From assembly GCA_903835275.1 (NCBI GenBank), contig CAILMK010000524.1, positions 1 to 8,499 of the forward strand: 8,499 nucleotides of DNA, read 5' to 3'. The translations under genes and the position numbers were made by a program. Positions 1 to 6,321 of the stretch are shown piece after piece. The stretch's first letter is position 1, and each line of letters begins with the position of its first letter. This DNA comes from an uncultured bacterium (lineage in GTDB: Bacteria > Bacteroidota > Bacteroidia > CAILMK01). The notes under the pieces were generated by a model that saw only the letters and a program-made list of their open reading frames with translations, was not told the origin of the DNA and searched no databases.

Positions 1-249
1 GATGAGCCCTATACCGACAACGACCAGCCAGCCACGGTTTCTGAAAGAATTATGGGCTCCTGAATAAATACCAATAGCTATTAATATCATAGGCCACGAA
101 AAAACCCATCCCGGAAAGAAAAAGCCCATCTGTCTCAGCAAAAATACCATGCCGATGCATACAATTATTAGTCCGGCAAGTACTCTGCCGCTTCTGTTTT
201 TCGGTTTGTAATCATTTCCCGAATTGTCAACCTGTTCAATTTTTTCCAT
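1..249 (-). CDS. Small membrane protein with LiaI/LiaF-like transmembrane region, 5' part only
   Basis: The open frame runs from an ATG at 247-249 to the window edge without a stop (83 codons), so the 3' end is missing. The first 22 or so residues are hydrophilic (E, D, N, K, R rich). They are followed by a hydrophobic helix (about 23-42), a short turn rich in aromatics with FFPGW, a second helix (about 50-60), a polar connector with RNRGW, and the start of a third helix. This helix-FPGW-WPMILI-GI pattern matches the LiaI/LiaF-like transmembrane region (DUF5668 type) found in many small Bacteroidetes membrane proteins. In Firmicutes LiaF acts in envelope-stress sensing, but that role should not be transferred to this fragment. 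The gene is separated from the phosphate operon by a terminator and about 540 bp, and has its own candidate promoter at 326-333. I see no functional link to phosphate. Family assignment is by eye. Confidence 0.72.
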   Translation of the reverse strand, partial: MEKIEQVDNSGNDYKPKNRSGRVLAGLIIVCIGMVFLLRQMGFFFPGWVFSWPMILIAIGIYSGAHNSFRNRGWLVVVGIGLI

Positions 250-325
250 TAGATTATTGTGTTTAGTAAACCAAAAAAACTTGCTCCGAACGTAATATTT
301 TCCAACAATTCTGTCAGGTAATATT

Positions 326-333
326 CAAATATA
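326..333 (-). promoter_or_regulatory. Candidate Bacteroidetes -7 promoter element for the LiaF-like gene
   Basis: The minus strand reads TATATTTG, an exact match to the TAnnTTTG -7 consensus used by the Bacteroidetes primary sigma factor. It lies 77 bp upstream of the ATG at 249, in the right orientation. A clear TTTG-type -33 element is not visible at the usual spacing, which weakens the call. Confidence 0.45.
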
Positions 334-512
334 GCTTTTTTGGCAATGTTTGAAGAAGTATTCTTTTGCATAATTAATAATTTTAATGATGCAAACTTCC
401 ATACAATTTTACGGGTACACAAGTGGAAAAAGGCAATTGAAATGAGAAAGACGGTAAATGCGGGATTTCCGTCGGTGAACGAGGAAATTCAAATACTAAA
501 TCCTAATATCTA

Positions 513-526
513 TCCGCCGCGGCGGA
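513..526. repeat. Perfect 14-bp GC-rich palindrome
   Basis: The sequence TCCGCCGCGGCGGA is identical on both strands and stands out against its AT-rich surroundings. There is no loop and no T-tract on either side, so it is not a standard intrinsic terminator. It lies 18 bp from the inverted-repeat element and could be part of a larger repetitive unit or a protein-binding site. Its function is unknown. Confidence 0.6.
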
Positions 527-544
527 CTAAATGAGCTCAAAACT

Positions 545-575
545 ACATCCCCCTGCCCCCCTTCAAAGGGGGAAT
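545..575 (+). repeat. Left terminal inverted repeat of the MITE-like element
   Basis: This 31-bp arm begins ACATCCCCCT and ends GGGGGAAT. It pairs with 679-709 with two mismatches and contains its own internal hairpin-forming core around CCTTCAAAGG. Confidence 0.7.
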
Positions 576-678
576 ATAGCCCACACAAGTTTATCTCTTT
601 TCTTTTTCACATTTGTTCAGGCAATTAGATTCAAAAAGTAGAAAATTATCAAATTACTGATAATCTCAGGAACAAGCG

Positions 679-709
679 ATTCCCCCTTTGAAGGGGGCTA
701 GGGGGATGT
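679..709 (-). repeat. Right terminal inverted repeat of the MITE-like element
   Basis: Read on the minus strand, this arm begins ACATCCCCCT and ends GGGGGAAT, mirroring 545-575. It lies 21 bp beyond the terminator hairpin of the phosphate operon, so the element sits outside the operon transcript if termination is efficient. Confidence 0.7.
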
Positions 710-730
710 TCACGAAAAATTGCATACTAC

Positions 731-754
731 AAAAAAGGCGGCTAAAAAGCCGCC
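731..754 (-). terminator. Rho-independent terminator after phoU
   Basis: On the minus strand, a perfect 7-bp stem GGCGGCT / AGCCGCC with a TTTT loop is followed directly by six T residues (731-736). It lies 34 bp past the phoU stop codon. The opposite side lacks a T-tract, so it should act only on minus-strand transcripts. It marks the end of the seven-gene phosphate operon. Confidence 0.88.
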
Positions 755-761
755 CATATAA

Positions 762-789
762 ATCGTACATCGTAAATCAAAAATCGCCT
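762..789. repeat. Degenerate 7-bp tandem repeat next to the phoU stop
   Basis: Four heptamers start at 762, 769, 776 and 783: ATCGTAC, ATCGTAA, ATCAAAA and ATCGCCT. All share ATC at the start and the first two differ by one base. They fill the space between the phoU stop codon and the terminator hairpin. The function is unknown; slippage-prone short repeats of this look occur between Bacteroidetes genes. Confidence 0.45.
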
Positions 790-1457
790 TATCCTTCCAG
801 GCCTTTTTTGTGCTTCAGTACTTTTGCCTCTACAAAGAAAATAATTTCCTCGGCAATATTTTTAACAAGATCCCCTACCCTTTCAAGCTTGCGGTGAAGA
901 AGCAAGAGATAAAGATCCTGGTTTACGTTCTGCTGGTTGGACTTGATGTATTCAGAAATAGTAGAAAGTGCGTTATCAGTAATATGGTCGATGAATTTAT
1001 CTTTTTCAAAAACCTTTCTTGCCAGGTTGGTATCTTCGTTTTCATACGAGTTCAAAACATACCCGATCATTTCATCAGCAATTTCAAAGGATTTTACCAA
1101 TTCCAGTTTTTCCAAAAGTTCGGCATTCCACTGTTCTTTAATGTCAATAACATTCCTTGCTATTCCATCAGCATTATCGCCAATCCTTTCCAAATGATAA
1201 TTTATTTTCAGGGTTGCAAGGACAAAACGCAGGTCAATAGCCACGGGACTGAAACAAGCAATTACATTTTCGCAACTGTTATCAATTAATAATTCATAGC
1301 CATTCACACGTTTTTCATTGTGCATCACTTCAAGCGCCAATTCCTTGTTGGAAGTCATGAGTGCTTCCTTGCCCTTGCTCAGCTGAGTCCGCACAATGTG
1401 CATCATCTCAAGGGTATTGTCTTTTATCTTTTTTAATTCTGATTCAAGGTGTGTCAT
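789..1457 (-). CDS. phoU: Phosphate transport system regulator PhoU
   Basis: This 222-residue protein has the size and two-fold helical design of PhoU, a cytoplasmic negative modulator that acts on the Pst transporter and the PhoR sensor kinase. Two copies of the PhoU metal-binding type motif ExxxD are visible in equivalent places: E90-RIG-D94 in the first three-helix bundle and E192-RVG-D196 in the second. The first half also shows the typical segment with PVAIDLRFVLATLK (71-84). The start at MTHLESEL is the usual PhoU beginning. The gene follows pstB after 51 bp and is the last of the operon before an intrinsic terminator, which is the common pstSCAB-phoU order. In other bacteria loss of PhoU causes unregulated phosphate uptake; the same role is inferred here. 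Confidence 0.95.
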   Translation of the reverse strand: MTHLESELKKIKDNTLEMMHIVRTQLSKGKEALMTSNKELALEVMHNEKRVNGYELLIDNSCENVIACFSPVAIDLRFVLATLKINYHLERIGDNADGIARNVIDIKEQWNAELLEKLELVKSFEIADEMIGYVLNSYENEDTNLARKVFEKDKFIDHITDNALSTISEYIKSNQQNVNQDLYLLLLHRKLERVGDLVKNIAEEIIFFVEAKVLKHKKGLEG

Positions 1458-1508
1458 ACTCGTAATTATTATAATTCATCAAATTTCCTTCAGTATCATC
1501 GAATGGTA

Positions 1509-2261
1509 TCAACCAAATCTTCCTGTAATATAGTTCTGTGTTGTTATTTCTCTCGGTTTGGTAAAGATGTTATTGGTATCGTCATATTCAATCAGCTCGC
1601 CCAGGTAAAAGAAAGCAGTCTTATCGCTCACCCGTGCCGCCTGTTGCATATTGTGGGTAACGATAACAATGGTATAATCCGCTTTGAGGTTAAACACGAG
1701 TTCTTCTATCTTGTGGGTAGCCAATGGGTCCAATGCGGACGTAGGCTCATCCATGAGCACGACAGACGGCTCTATTGCAAGGGCACGCGCTATGCAAAGC
1801 CTCTGCTGCTGTCCGCCGCTCAATTCAAAGGCGGATTTCTTGAGTTTATCCTTTACTTCAGTCCAAAGGGATGCCTGTTTCAGGGAAGTTTCCACCCTTT
1901 CATTTATGTAATGTTTATCCCTGATTCCGTTTACACGCATTCCGTAAGCCACATTTTCAAAAATGGATTTAGGAAAAGGATTCGGTTTCTGAAAAACCAT
2001 TCCGATATTCTTGCGCAACAGATCCACAGATACTTCCTTTGAATAAATATCTTCTCCATCCACTACTATGTCACCCTCTATCCGAACATGTGGAATGAGG
2101 TCATTCATCCTGTTGAATAAACGCAGAAATGTTGACTTGCCACAACCTGACGGCCCAATGAATGCCGTAACAGTATTGGCATCCATCTTAAGGGTTACAT
2201 CCTTTAGGGCGTGGTTATCGCCGTAGAACAGATTTACTTTATTTGCTGATAATTTAGCCAT
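1509..2261 (-). CDS. pstB: Phosphate ABC transporter ATP-binding protein PstB
   Basis: This 250-residue protein is a complete ABC ATPase that powers phosphate import through PstC and PstA at the inner face of the cytoplasmic membrane. All nucleotide-binding elements are present: Walker [10 protein letters not shown] (36-44), Q-loop at Q91 in [10 protein letters not shown], signature LSGGQQQR (147-154), Walker B VVLMDEP with D171 and catalytic E172, D-loop SALD (175-178) and switch histidine H203 in [10 protein letters not shown]. The [10 protein letters not shown] stretch and the C-terminal [17 protein letters not shown] are specific to PstB within the ABC family. Length matches the family. 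The stop of pstA lies 16 bp upstream of the start, so translation is probably coupled. Confidence 0.97.
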   Translation of the reverse strand: MAKLSANKVNLFYGDNHALKDVTLKMDANTVTAFIGPSGCGKSTFLRLFNRMNDLIPHVRIEGDIVVDGEDIYSKEVSVDLLRKNIGMVFQKPNPFPKSIFENVAYGMRVNGIRDKHYINERVETSLKQASLWTEVKDKLKKSAFELSGGQQQRLCIARALAIEPSVVLMDEPTSALDPLATHKIEELVFNLKADYTIVIVTHNMQQAARVSDKTAFFYLGELIEYDDTNNIFTKPREITTQNYITGRFG

Positions 2262-2277
2262 ACAAAATTGCCGCTAA

Positions 2278-3153
2278 TTATATTTTATTTTTTCTGGTGA
2301 AATAACTTCTCACTATCCCTGCGAGGATATTGGAAATCAAAACTATTAGTATCAAAACAAGTGCCGTACCATAGGCCATCTTGCGTGATGCAACGATATC
2401 CGTACCACTGGTACAAATTACATACAGGTGATACGGCAATGCCATTACCTGGTCATAAATGCTGTGTGGAAGCCTTGGAAGGAAATACGCCGCCACGGTA
2501 AATAATATAGGTGCCGTTTCCCCGGATACACGCCCTACTGATAAAATTAATCCTGTAAGAATGTTTGGAAATGCAATCGGCAAAACCACTTTACGTACTG
2601 TTTGTAATTTACTGGCACCTAATGCTAGGCTCGCAATACGATATGCATCATCCACTGATTTTAATGCTTCCTCTGTTGTGCGAATGATCACAGGCAATGC
2701 CAGTAATCCCAGCGTTAAAGAACCTGCGAGAATGGAATCTCCGAATTTCAATTTATTTACAAATAACGCCATCCCGAACAAACCAAAAACAATGGATGGA
2801 ACACCGGCAAGGTTATTCGTCATCATGTTGATGAAACTTTTTAATTTCCCGTCAAGCAAATATTCATTCAGGTAAATTCCTGACAGTACACCAATGGGAA
2901 ATGCAAATAACATACTGCCGCCAATCAGACAGAATGTACCAATAATTGCAGGATAAATTCCTCCGTCGGTCATTCCATTAGTCGGCATGGAAGTAAGGAA
3001 TTTCCAACTCATGGCCGGCCAGCCCCTCACGAAAATGAAATATAAAATTCCGCAAAGTATAAGCACAACAATAGACGTAATAATGCCGAATATTGAGAAT
3101 GCAATACCCTGGCTTACCTTTTTCTGTCTTATTATTTTATGCGCCTTATCCAT
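2278..3153 (-). CDS. pstA: Phosphate ABC transporter permease PstA
   Basis: This 291-residue integral membrane protein forms the phosphate channel with PstC. About six hydrophobic helices are visible: near 17-42, 68-93, 110-133, 142-158, 195-212 and 261-284. The ABC permease EAA loop, which docks on PstB, spans about 161-195 (EEALKSVDDAYR ... LALGASKLQTV). The residues NNLAGVPSIVFGLFG (113-127) and GRVSGETAPILFT (207-219) are characteristic of PstA. The start gives a normal cytoplasmic N-terminus rich in K, H and R before the first helix. It follows pstC by 15 bp. No insertion or truncation is seen, in contrast to its partner PstC. Confidence 0.96.
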   Translation of the reverse strand: MDKAHKIIRQKKVSQGIAFSIFGIITSIVVLILCGILYFIFVRGWPAMSWKFLTSMPTNGMTDGGIYPAIIGTFCLIGGSMLFAFPIGVLSGIYLNEYLLDGKLKSFINMMTNNLAGVPSIVFGLFGMALFVNKLKFGDSILAGSLTLGLLALPVIIRTTEEALKSVDDAYRIASLALGASKLQTVRKVVLPIAFPNILTGLILSVGRVSGETAPILFTVAAYFLPRLPHSIYDQVMALPYHLYVICTSGTDIVASRKMAYGTALVLILIVLISNILAGIVRSYFTRKNKI

Positions 3154-3168
3154 GCTTGATAAATCTTC

Positions 3169-4365
3169 TTAATATTTTTTCTTTTTAGCGATAAATTCAA
3201 AAATCAAATTGATAATAAACGTCATTATAAAAAGAATGCAACCCAGTGCAAACAATGCTTTAAAATGCAAACCCCCATAAGCAGCTTCGCCAAGTTCTGC
3301 CGCAATAGTTGCAGGAATGGTACGCAGCGGTTCAAAATAACTGTGTGGAATAACAGCTGCATTCCCCGTTACCATCAGTACTGCCATGGTTTCACCAATG
3401 GCGCGCCCGATGCCAAGAATAATAGCTGCTGTAATCCCTGATGATGCGTACGGAACAATCACCCTGCGTATAGTTTGCCAGTGTGATGCGCCTAATGCAA
3501 GGCTTGCTTCTTTCAATGCGCGCGGTGTTGTGCGCAAAGCATCTTCGGATATTGTAATGATCGTTGGCAATGCCATAATTCCTAAAACAATACTTCCGGC
3601 AAGTCCGCTTTCACCCACTGGTAAATTAAATATTTTTTGTACGGCAGGTACAATTACTATCAATCCGAAAAAACCATATACTACAGATGGAATTCCTGCC
3701 AGTAATTCCACTACGGGTTTCAAGTAATTCCTAACCTTATGATTGGCAATTTCCGCCATGAATATTGCCGTTGCCAAACCAAACGGCAATGCAAAAAGTA
3801 TAGCACCAAGCGTCACCCACAGCGTGCCAAGTATCAATGGCAATACTCCTAATTGAGCCACCGGCTGCGCAGTAGGGAACCATTGTTTCCCCATAAGGAA
3901 ACTATATGGAGTTATATTCGCAATTTCAATTCTTTTACCGTGAAAATCCTTAGGGATATATTTACTGCTGAAATACAAAAGTACTCCCGGCGTCCTCACT
4001 ACATAAGAATCCACACAAATGGCAAGCCTTTCAAAATTGGAACCCATTTGCTGTTCTGTAAATGTAGTACCGGCTTCATCAAGACGAAATAATTTGATTG
4101 AATCATTCTTACCGCCGATCTGTTTCCAGTTTGTAATTTTCTGGTCAAAAATATCCTTGATTTGTAGTCCCGTAAGTTTTGAAACCGGATTGCTCGAATT
4201 TACCGCGATAACAGTATCATCATCGACCGGTTTTTTGGAAAAAATAGACAGCCCTTCATCGAACAAAAATATAATAATAAGCAAAACCGTAATGCTGGTA
4301 ATGGCAGCACTCATGGCGAGTACCCCTTCAACGATCTTCTCAATTATTTTTCTTAAACGACGCAT
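3169..4365 (-). CDS. pstC: Phosphate ABC transporter permease PstC with PstS-like periplasmic insert
   Basis: The second permease subunit of the Pst complex is 398 residues here, roughly 80 to 100 longer than the E. coli type (about 320). The first helix is at 16-36. The conserved permease part resumes near QWFPTAQPVAQLGVLPLILGTL (161-182) and contains LLAGIPSVVYGFFGL (221-235), the EAA loop at about 273-305 (ISEDALRTTPRALKEASLALGAS), and GIGRAIGETMAVLMVTGN (318-335). The last helix is at about 369-392, followed by a KKKKY tail. The extra length is a periplasmic segment of about residues 45-155 that resembles lobe II of PstS. The start at 4365 gives a short basic N-terminus and lies 19 bp past the pstS1 stop. 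Permease identity is certain; the role of the insert is not known. Confidence 0.95.
   Translation of the reverse strand: MRRLRKIIEKIVEGVLAMSAAITSITVLLIIIFLFDEGLSIFSKKPVDDDTVIAVNSSNPVSKLTGLQIKDIFDQKITNWKQIGGKNDSIKLFRLDEAGTTFTEQQMGSNFERLAICVDSYVVRTPGVLLYFSSKYIPKDFHGKRIEIANITPYSFLMGKQWFPTAQPVAQLGVLPLILGTLWVTLGAILFALPFGLATAIFMAEIANHKVRNYLKPVVELLAGIPSVVYGFFGLIVIVPAVQKIFNLPVGESGLAGSIVLGIMALPTIITISEDALRTTPRALKEASLALGASHWQTIRRVIVPYASSGITAAIILGIGRAIGETMAVLMVTGNAAVIPHSYFEPLRTIPATIAAELGEAAYGGLHFKALFALGCILFIMTFIINLIFEFIAKKKKY
3931..4218 (-). other. PstS lobe II-like domain inserted in PstC
   Basis: This part of pstC encodes residues 50-145. By hand alignment, PstC 53-85 matches PstS2 107-139 at 19 of 33 positions without gaps, including the shared run SNPVSKLT and the NWK..GG ending. 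Further on, RLDEAGT (94-100) falls where both PstS proteins of this locus have RESSSGT, and where E. coli PstS has, from memory, the phosphate-binding loop RADGSGT. Then RTPGVLLYFSSKYIPKD (124-140) parallels QTKGAIGYVGLAYVNKT of PstS2. The PstS lobe I elements (GSDT and GGGSxVG) have no counterpart. DNA in the matching blocks uses different synonymous codons, so this is an old relationship rather than a recent copy. Confidence 0.8.
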
Positions 4366-4384
4366 TTTCTGTCTGGTAATCTAA

Positions 4385-5245
4385 TTATTTCACTTTAATG
4401 AATCCTGCTGTCTCGACTATTTTCTGACCGGAATCAGAGAGTACATAATTCACGAATGGATCTGCTTTTGCAGAATTATTTTCCTCGAATATATAGTACA
4501 AGGGCCTTTTGATTTTGTAGGAATTATTCTTTACATTTTCAATTTTCCCTTCAACGAATGTCTTGCCACCATCAAATGAAATGCCCAGTACCTTTACCTT
4601 GGAATTCACATATCCGAGGCTGACATATCCTATGGCATCCGGGGACTGTGAAACGGATTCAACAATCTGTCCGTTGGAAGTCAATTGTGTAATAGTAGAT
4701 GAATAACTTTTCCCTTCCAAAATATGTTCCTTAAAATAGGAGTATGTTCCGGAACTGCTTTCGCGACTCAGGATACTCATTTTTTGATTTGTTCCCTGCA
4801 GGTCGTTCCAGTGATCAATCTTTCCGGTATATATATCTTCCAGTTGTTTCATTGTAATATCATCAACTTTATTGGCAGGGTTAACAATTATTGCAAGTCC
4901 GTCATAGGCAACAATCATTTTTTTTATACCCCCTCCCTTTTCACCGAATTCATTCGTTTCTCCTGTTGTCAGGTCCCTTGAAGTCATTGCGATATCAGTA
5001 TTACCCTCAATCAGCGCCGTAATTCCTACTGAAGACCCACCACCCGTCAGGCTAATGGATGCATCGGGGTTTTTCTTCAAATACTCTTCAATTTCCTTTT
5101 GGGTAAAGGACAATTCGGTATCACTTCCCTTAATGTTCAGTTGTTGCGTTTTGCTCTTTATGTTTTTCTTACCGGCAGTATTTGCAGACTGTCCGCAACT
5201 CGCCAATAAGACTGCAAAGATGAAATAATAAACAACTGTTTTCAT
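4385..5245 (-). CDS. pstS: Phosphate-binding lipoprotein PstS1
   Basis: This 286-residue periplasmic binding protein delivers phosphate to PstCAB. The N-terminus MKTVVYYFIFAVLLASC has a hydrophobic core and a lipobox LASC, so C17 is the likely lipidation site and the mature protein would be membrane-anchored. No acidic surface-export signal follows the cysteine, which argues for a periplasm-facing lipoprotein. Phosphate-site elements typical of the family are visible: GSDT (40-43), GGGSSVGI (68-75), TDIAMTSRDL (83-92) and SRESSSGTY (160-168). The gene sits between pit and pstC with gaps of 24 and 19 bp, inside the operon. It is a diverged paralogue of PstS2 at 7243-8064, sharing for example QLEDIYTGK. 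Confidence 0.94.
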   Translation of the reverse strand: MKTVVYYFIFAVLLASCGQSANTAGKKNIKSKTQQLNIKGSDTELSFTQKEIEEYLKKNPDASISLTGGGSSVGITALIEGNTDIAMTSRDLTTGETNEFGEKGGGIKKMIVAYDGLAIIVNPANKVDDITMKQLEDIYTGKIDHWNDLQGTNQKMSILSRESSSGTYSYFKEHILEGKSYSSTITQLTSNGQIVESVSQSPDAIGYVSLGYVNSKVKVLGISFDGGKTFVEGKIENVKNNSYKIKRPLYYIFEENNSAKADPFVNYVLSDSGQKIVETAGFIKVK

Positions 5246-5269
5246 TACGGAATTATTAAGTTTTTAACC

Positions 5270-6313
5270 TCAAAATTGAGAGGCAATCAAATATACAATT
5301 GCGCCTATAATTGCAGACGCGGGAATCGTTAAAATCCAGGTAAGGATAATATTACTTGCAATGCCCCAACGCACTGCTGAAAAACGCCTGGTGGTTCCCA
5401 CGCCCATGATGGCTCCTGCAATGGTTTGAGTGGTACTTACAGGAATTCCCATAGCCGTGGCACTGAAAAGCGTAATCGCCCCGGCGGTTTCCGCACTGAA
5501 GCCACCAATGGGTTTCAAATGGGTAAGTTTTACACCCATGGTCTTGATTATTTTCATTCCACCTGAAAGGGTTCCCAATGCTATGACTGATAAAGCCAGC
5601 AATTGCACCCAGAAAGGAACCCTGATATCTGTATACGGATAAAGGTATTCATGCACAAAATGCATATTCCGTGTGGTATACAATAACATGGCAATAATAC
5701 CCATTGTTTTTTGCGCGTCATTTCCGCCGTGCCCGATACTAAAGCAGGCAGAGGAAAGCAATTGCCCTACGCGGTAAAAACTATCCACTTTTCCGGGATG
5801 CGATTTTCGCGATAGCCAGAGCATCAACACCATTATGAAATATCCAAGAATCAATCCCGCAACAGGCGCAAGCACCACAAATAAAATAGTAATGAAAATT
5901 TTACTGGCAAGAAATCCCGCTATTCCTTTTCCAAGTGATAACGCGGAAATACCCCCTTTCATTAAAGCAGCTCCTAAAAGCCCTCCGATAAGGGAGTGTG
6001 ATGAACTCACCGGGATACCAATCCTTGCACAGAAAAAGTATGCCCATATGATTGCTCCCAGCAAGGCGGAAAACACCAACTGGACAGAAATAACATCTGC
6101 TTCTATGATCCCTTTTCCTATGGTTTTAGCTACGGGCGTACCAAAAATAAATATCGCAATAAAATTAAACGAAGCCGCCCAAACCACTGCCCATCTTGGA
6201 GAAAGAATGCGCGTTGAAACGATTGTCGCTATTGAGTTGGCAGCATCATTCATTCCATTTACAAAATCGAAAATGAGTGCCGCAAATACGGTTATGAAAA
6301 CTAATATTAGCAT
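5270..6313 (-). CDS. pit: Low-affinity inorganic phosphate transporter, PiT family
   Basis: This 347-residue polytopic membrane protein belongs to the PiT family, secondary carriers that move phosphate (often as a metal-phosphate complex) with protons or sodium. The internal two-fold repeat of the family is clear. The first half has GMNDAAN (20-26) and GIPVSSSHSLIGG (99-111). The second half has GHGGNDAQKTMG (194-205) and GIPVSTTQTIAGAIMG (289-304). Hydrophobic helices fill most of the chain, with a polar cytoplasmic-type stretch at about 168-182. The length fits the short bacterial Pit without the large loop of E. coli PitA (about 500 residues). It follows the DUF47 gene by 8 bp, the usual pairing, but here both lie at the head of a pst operon. 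The ion coupling cannot be read from sequence. Confidence 0.94.
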   Translation of the reverse strand: MLILVFITVFAALIFDFVNGMNDAANSIATIVSTRILSPRWAVVWAASFNFIAIFIFGTPVAKTIGKGIIEADVISVQLVFSALLGAIIWAYFFCARIGIPVSSSHSLIGGLLGAALMKGGISALSLGKGIAGFLASKIFITILFVVLAPVAGLILGYFIMVLMLWLSRKSHPGKVDSFYRVGQLLSSACFSIGHGGNDAQKTMGIIAMLLYTTRNMHFVHEYLYPYTDIRVPFWVQLLALSVIALGTLSGGMKIIKTMGVKLTHLKPIGGFSAETAGAITLFSATAMGIPVSTTQTIAGAIMGVGTTRRFSAVRWGIASNIILTWILTIPASAIIGAIVYLIASQF

Positions 6314-6321
6314 GGAATAAT

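Larger units (their letters stand above)
545..709. mobile_element. MITE-like element with 31-bp terminal inverted repeats
   Basis: Positions 545-575 and 679-709 are inverted copies of each other, matching at 29 of 31 bases; the two mismatches are adjacent (GC in one copy, AG in the other) just after ACATCCCCCT. Each arm also contains a near-palindromic core of five C, about six A/T-type bases and five G. The 103-bp interior is AT-rich and encodes nothing recognisable. The outer ends read ACATCCCCCT. I see no convincing target-site duplication at the flanks. The structure fits a non-autonomous miniature transposable element or a dispersed palindromic repeat. From memory, very similar C-run/G-run repeats are common between genes in Bacteroidetes, but I cannot check that here. 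Confidence 0.65.
250..788. other. Intergenic region without a convincing gene
   Basis: This 539-bp stretch separates the end of phoU from the start of the LiaF-like gene. It holds, from high to low coordinates, a degenerate heptamer repeat (762-789), the phoU-side terminator (731-754), a 165-bp element with terminal inverted repeats (545-709), a GC-rich palindrome (513-526) and a promoter-like element (326-333). A 64-codon plus-strand open frame at 340-534 has no recognisable domain and no upstream signals, so I do not call it a gene. The remaining sequence is AT-rich and shows nothing else I can support. Confidence 0.7.

Noticed and set aside
340..534. 64-codon plus-strand open frame in the intergenic region
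   Set aside because: No recognisable domain, no upstream promoter or ribosome-binding signal, and its end runs through the GC-rich palindrome. It fits a chance frame better than a gene.
688..897. Plus-strand frame of 69 codons starting inside the inverted repeat
   Set aside because: It crosses the terminator hairpin and the 3' end of phoU in antisense, and its sequence has low-complexity features with no family resemblance.
1464..1476. AT-only 13-bp palindrome (AATTAT, T, ATAATT) between phoU and pstB
   Set aside because: Very AT-rich DNA makes such palindromes frequent by chance, and there is no GC stem or T-tract that would make it a terminator.
1449..2042. Long plus-strand frame of 197 codons opposite pstB
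   Set aside because: It is antisense to a complete, motif-perfect PstB gene, so its openness follows from PstB codon usage. The same applies to the long plus-strand frames opposite phoU, pstA, pstC, pit, DUF47 and pstS2.
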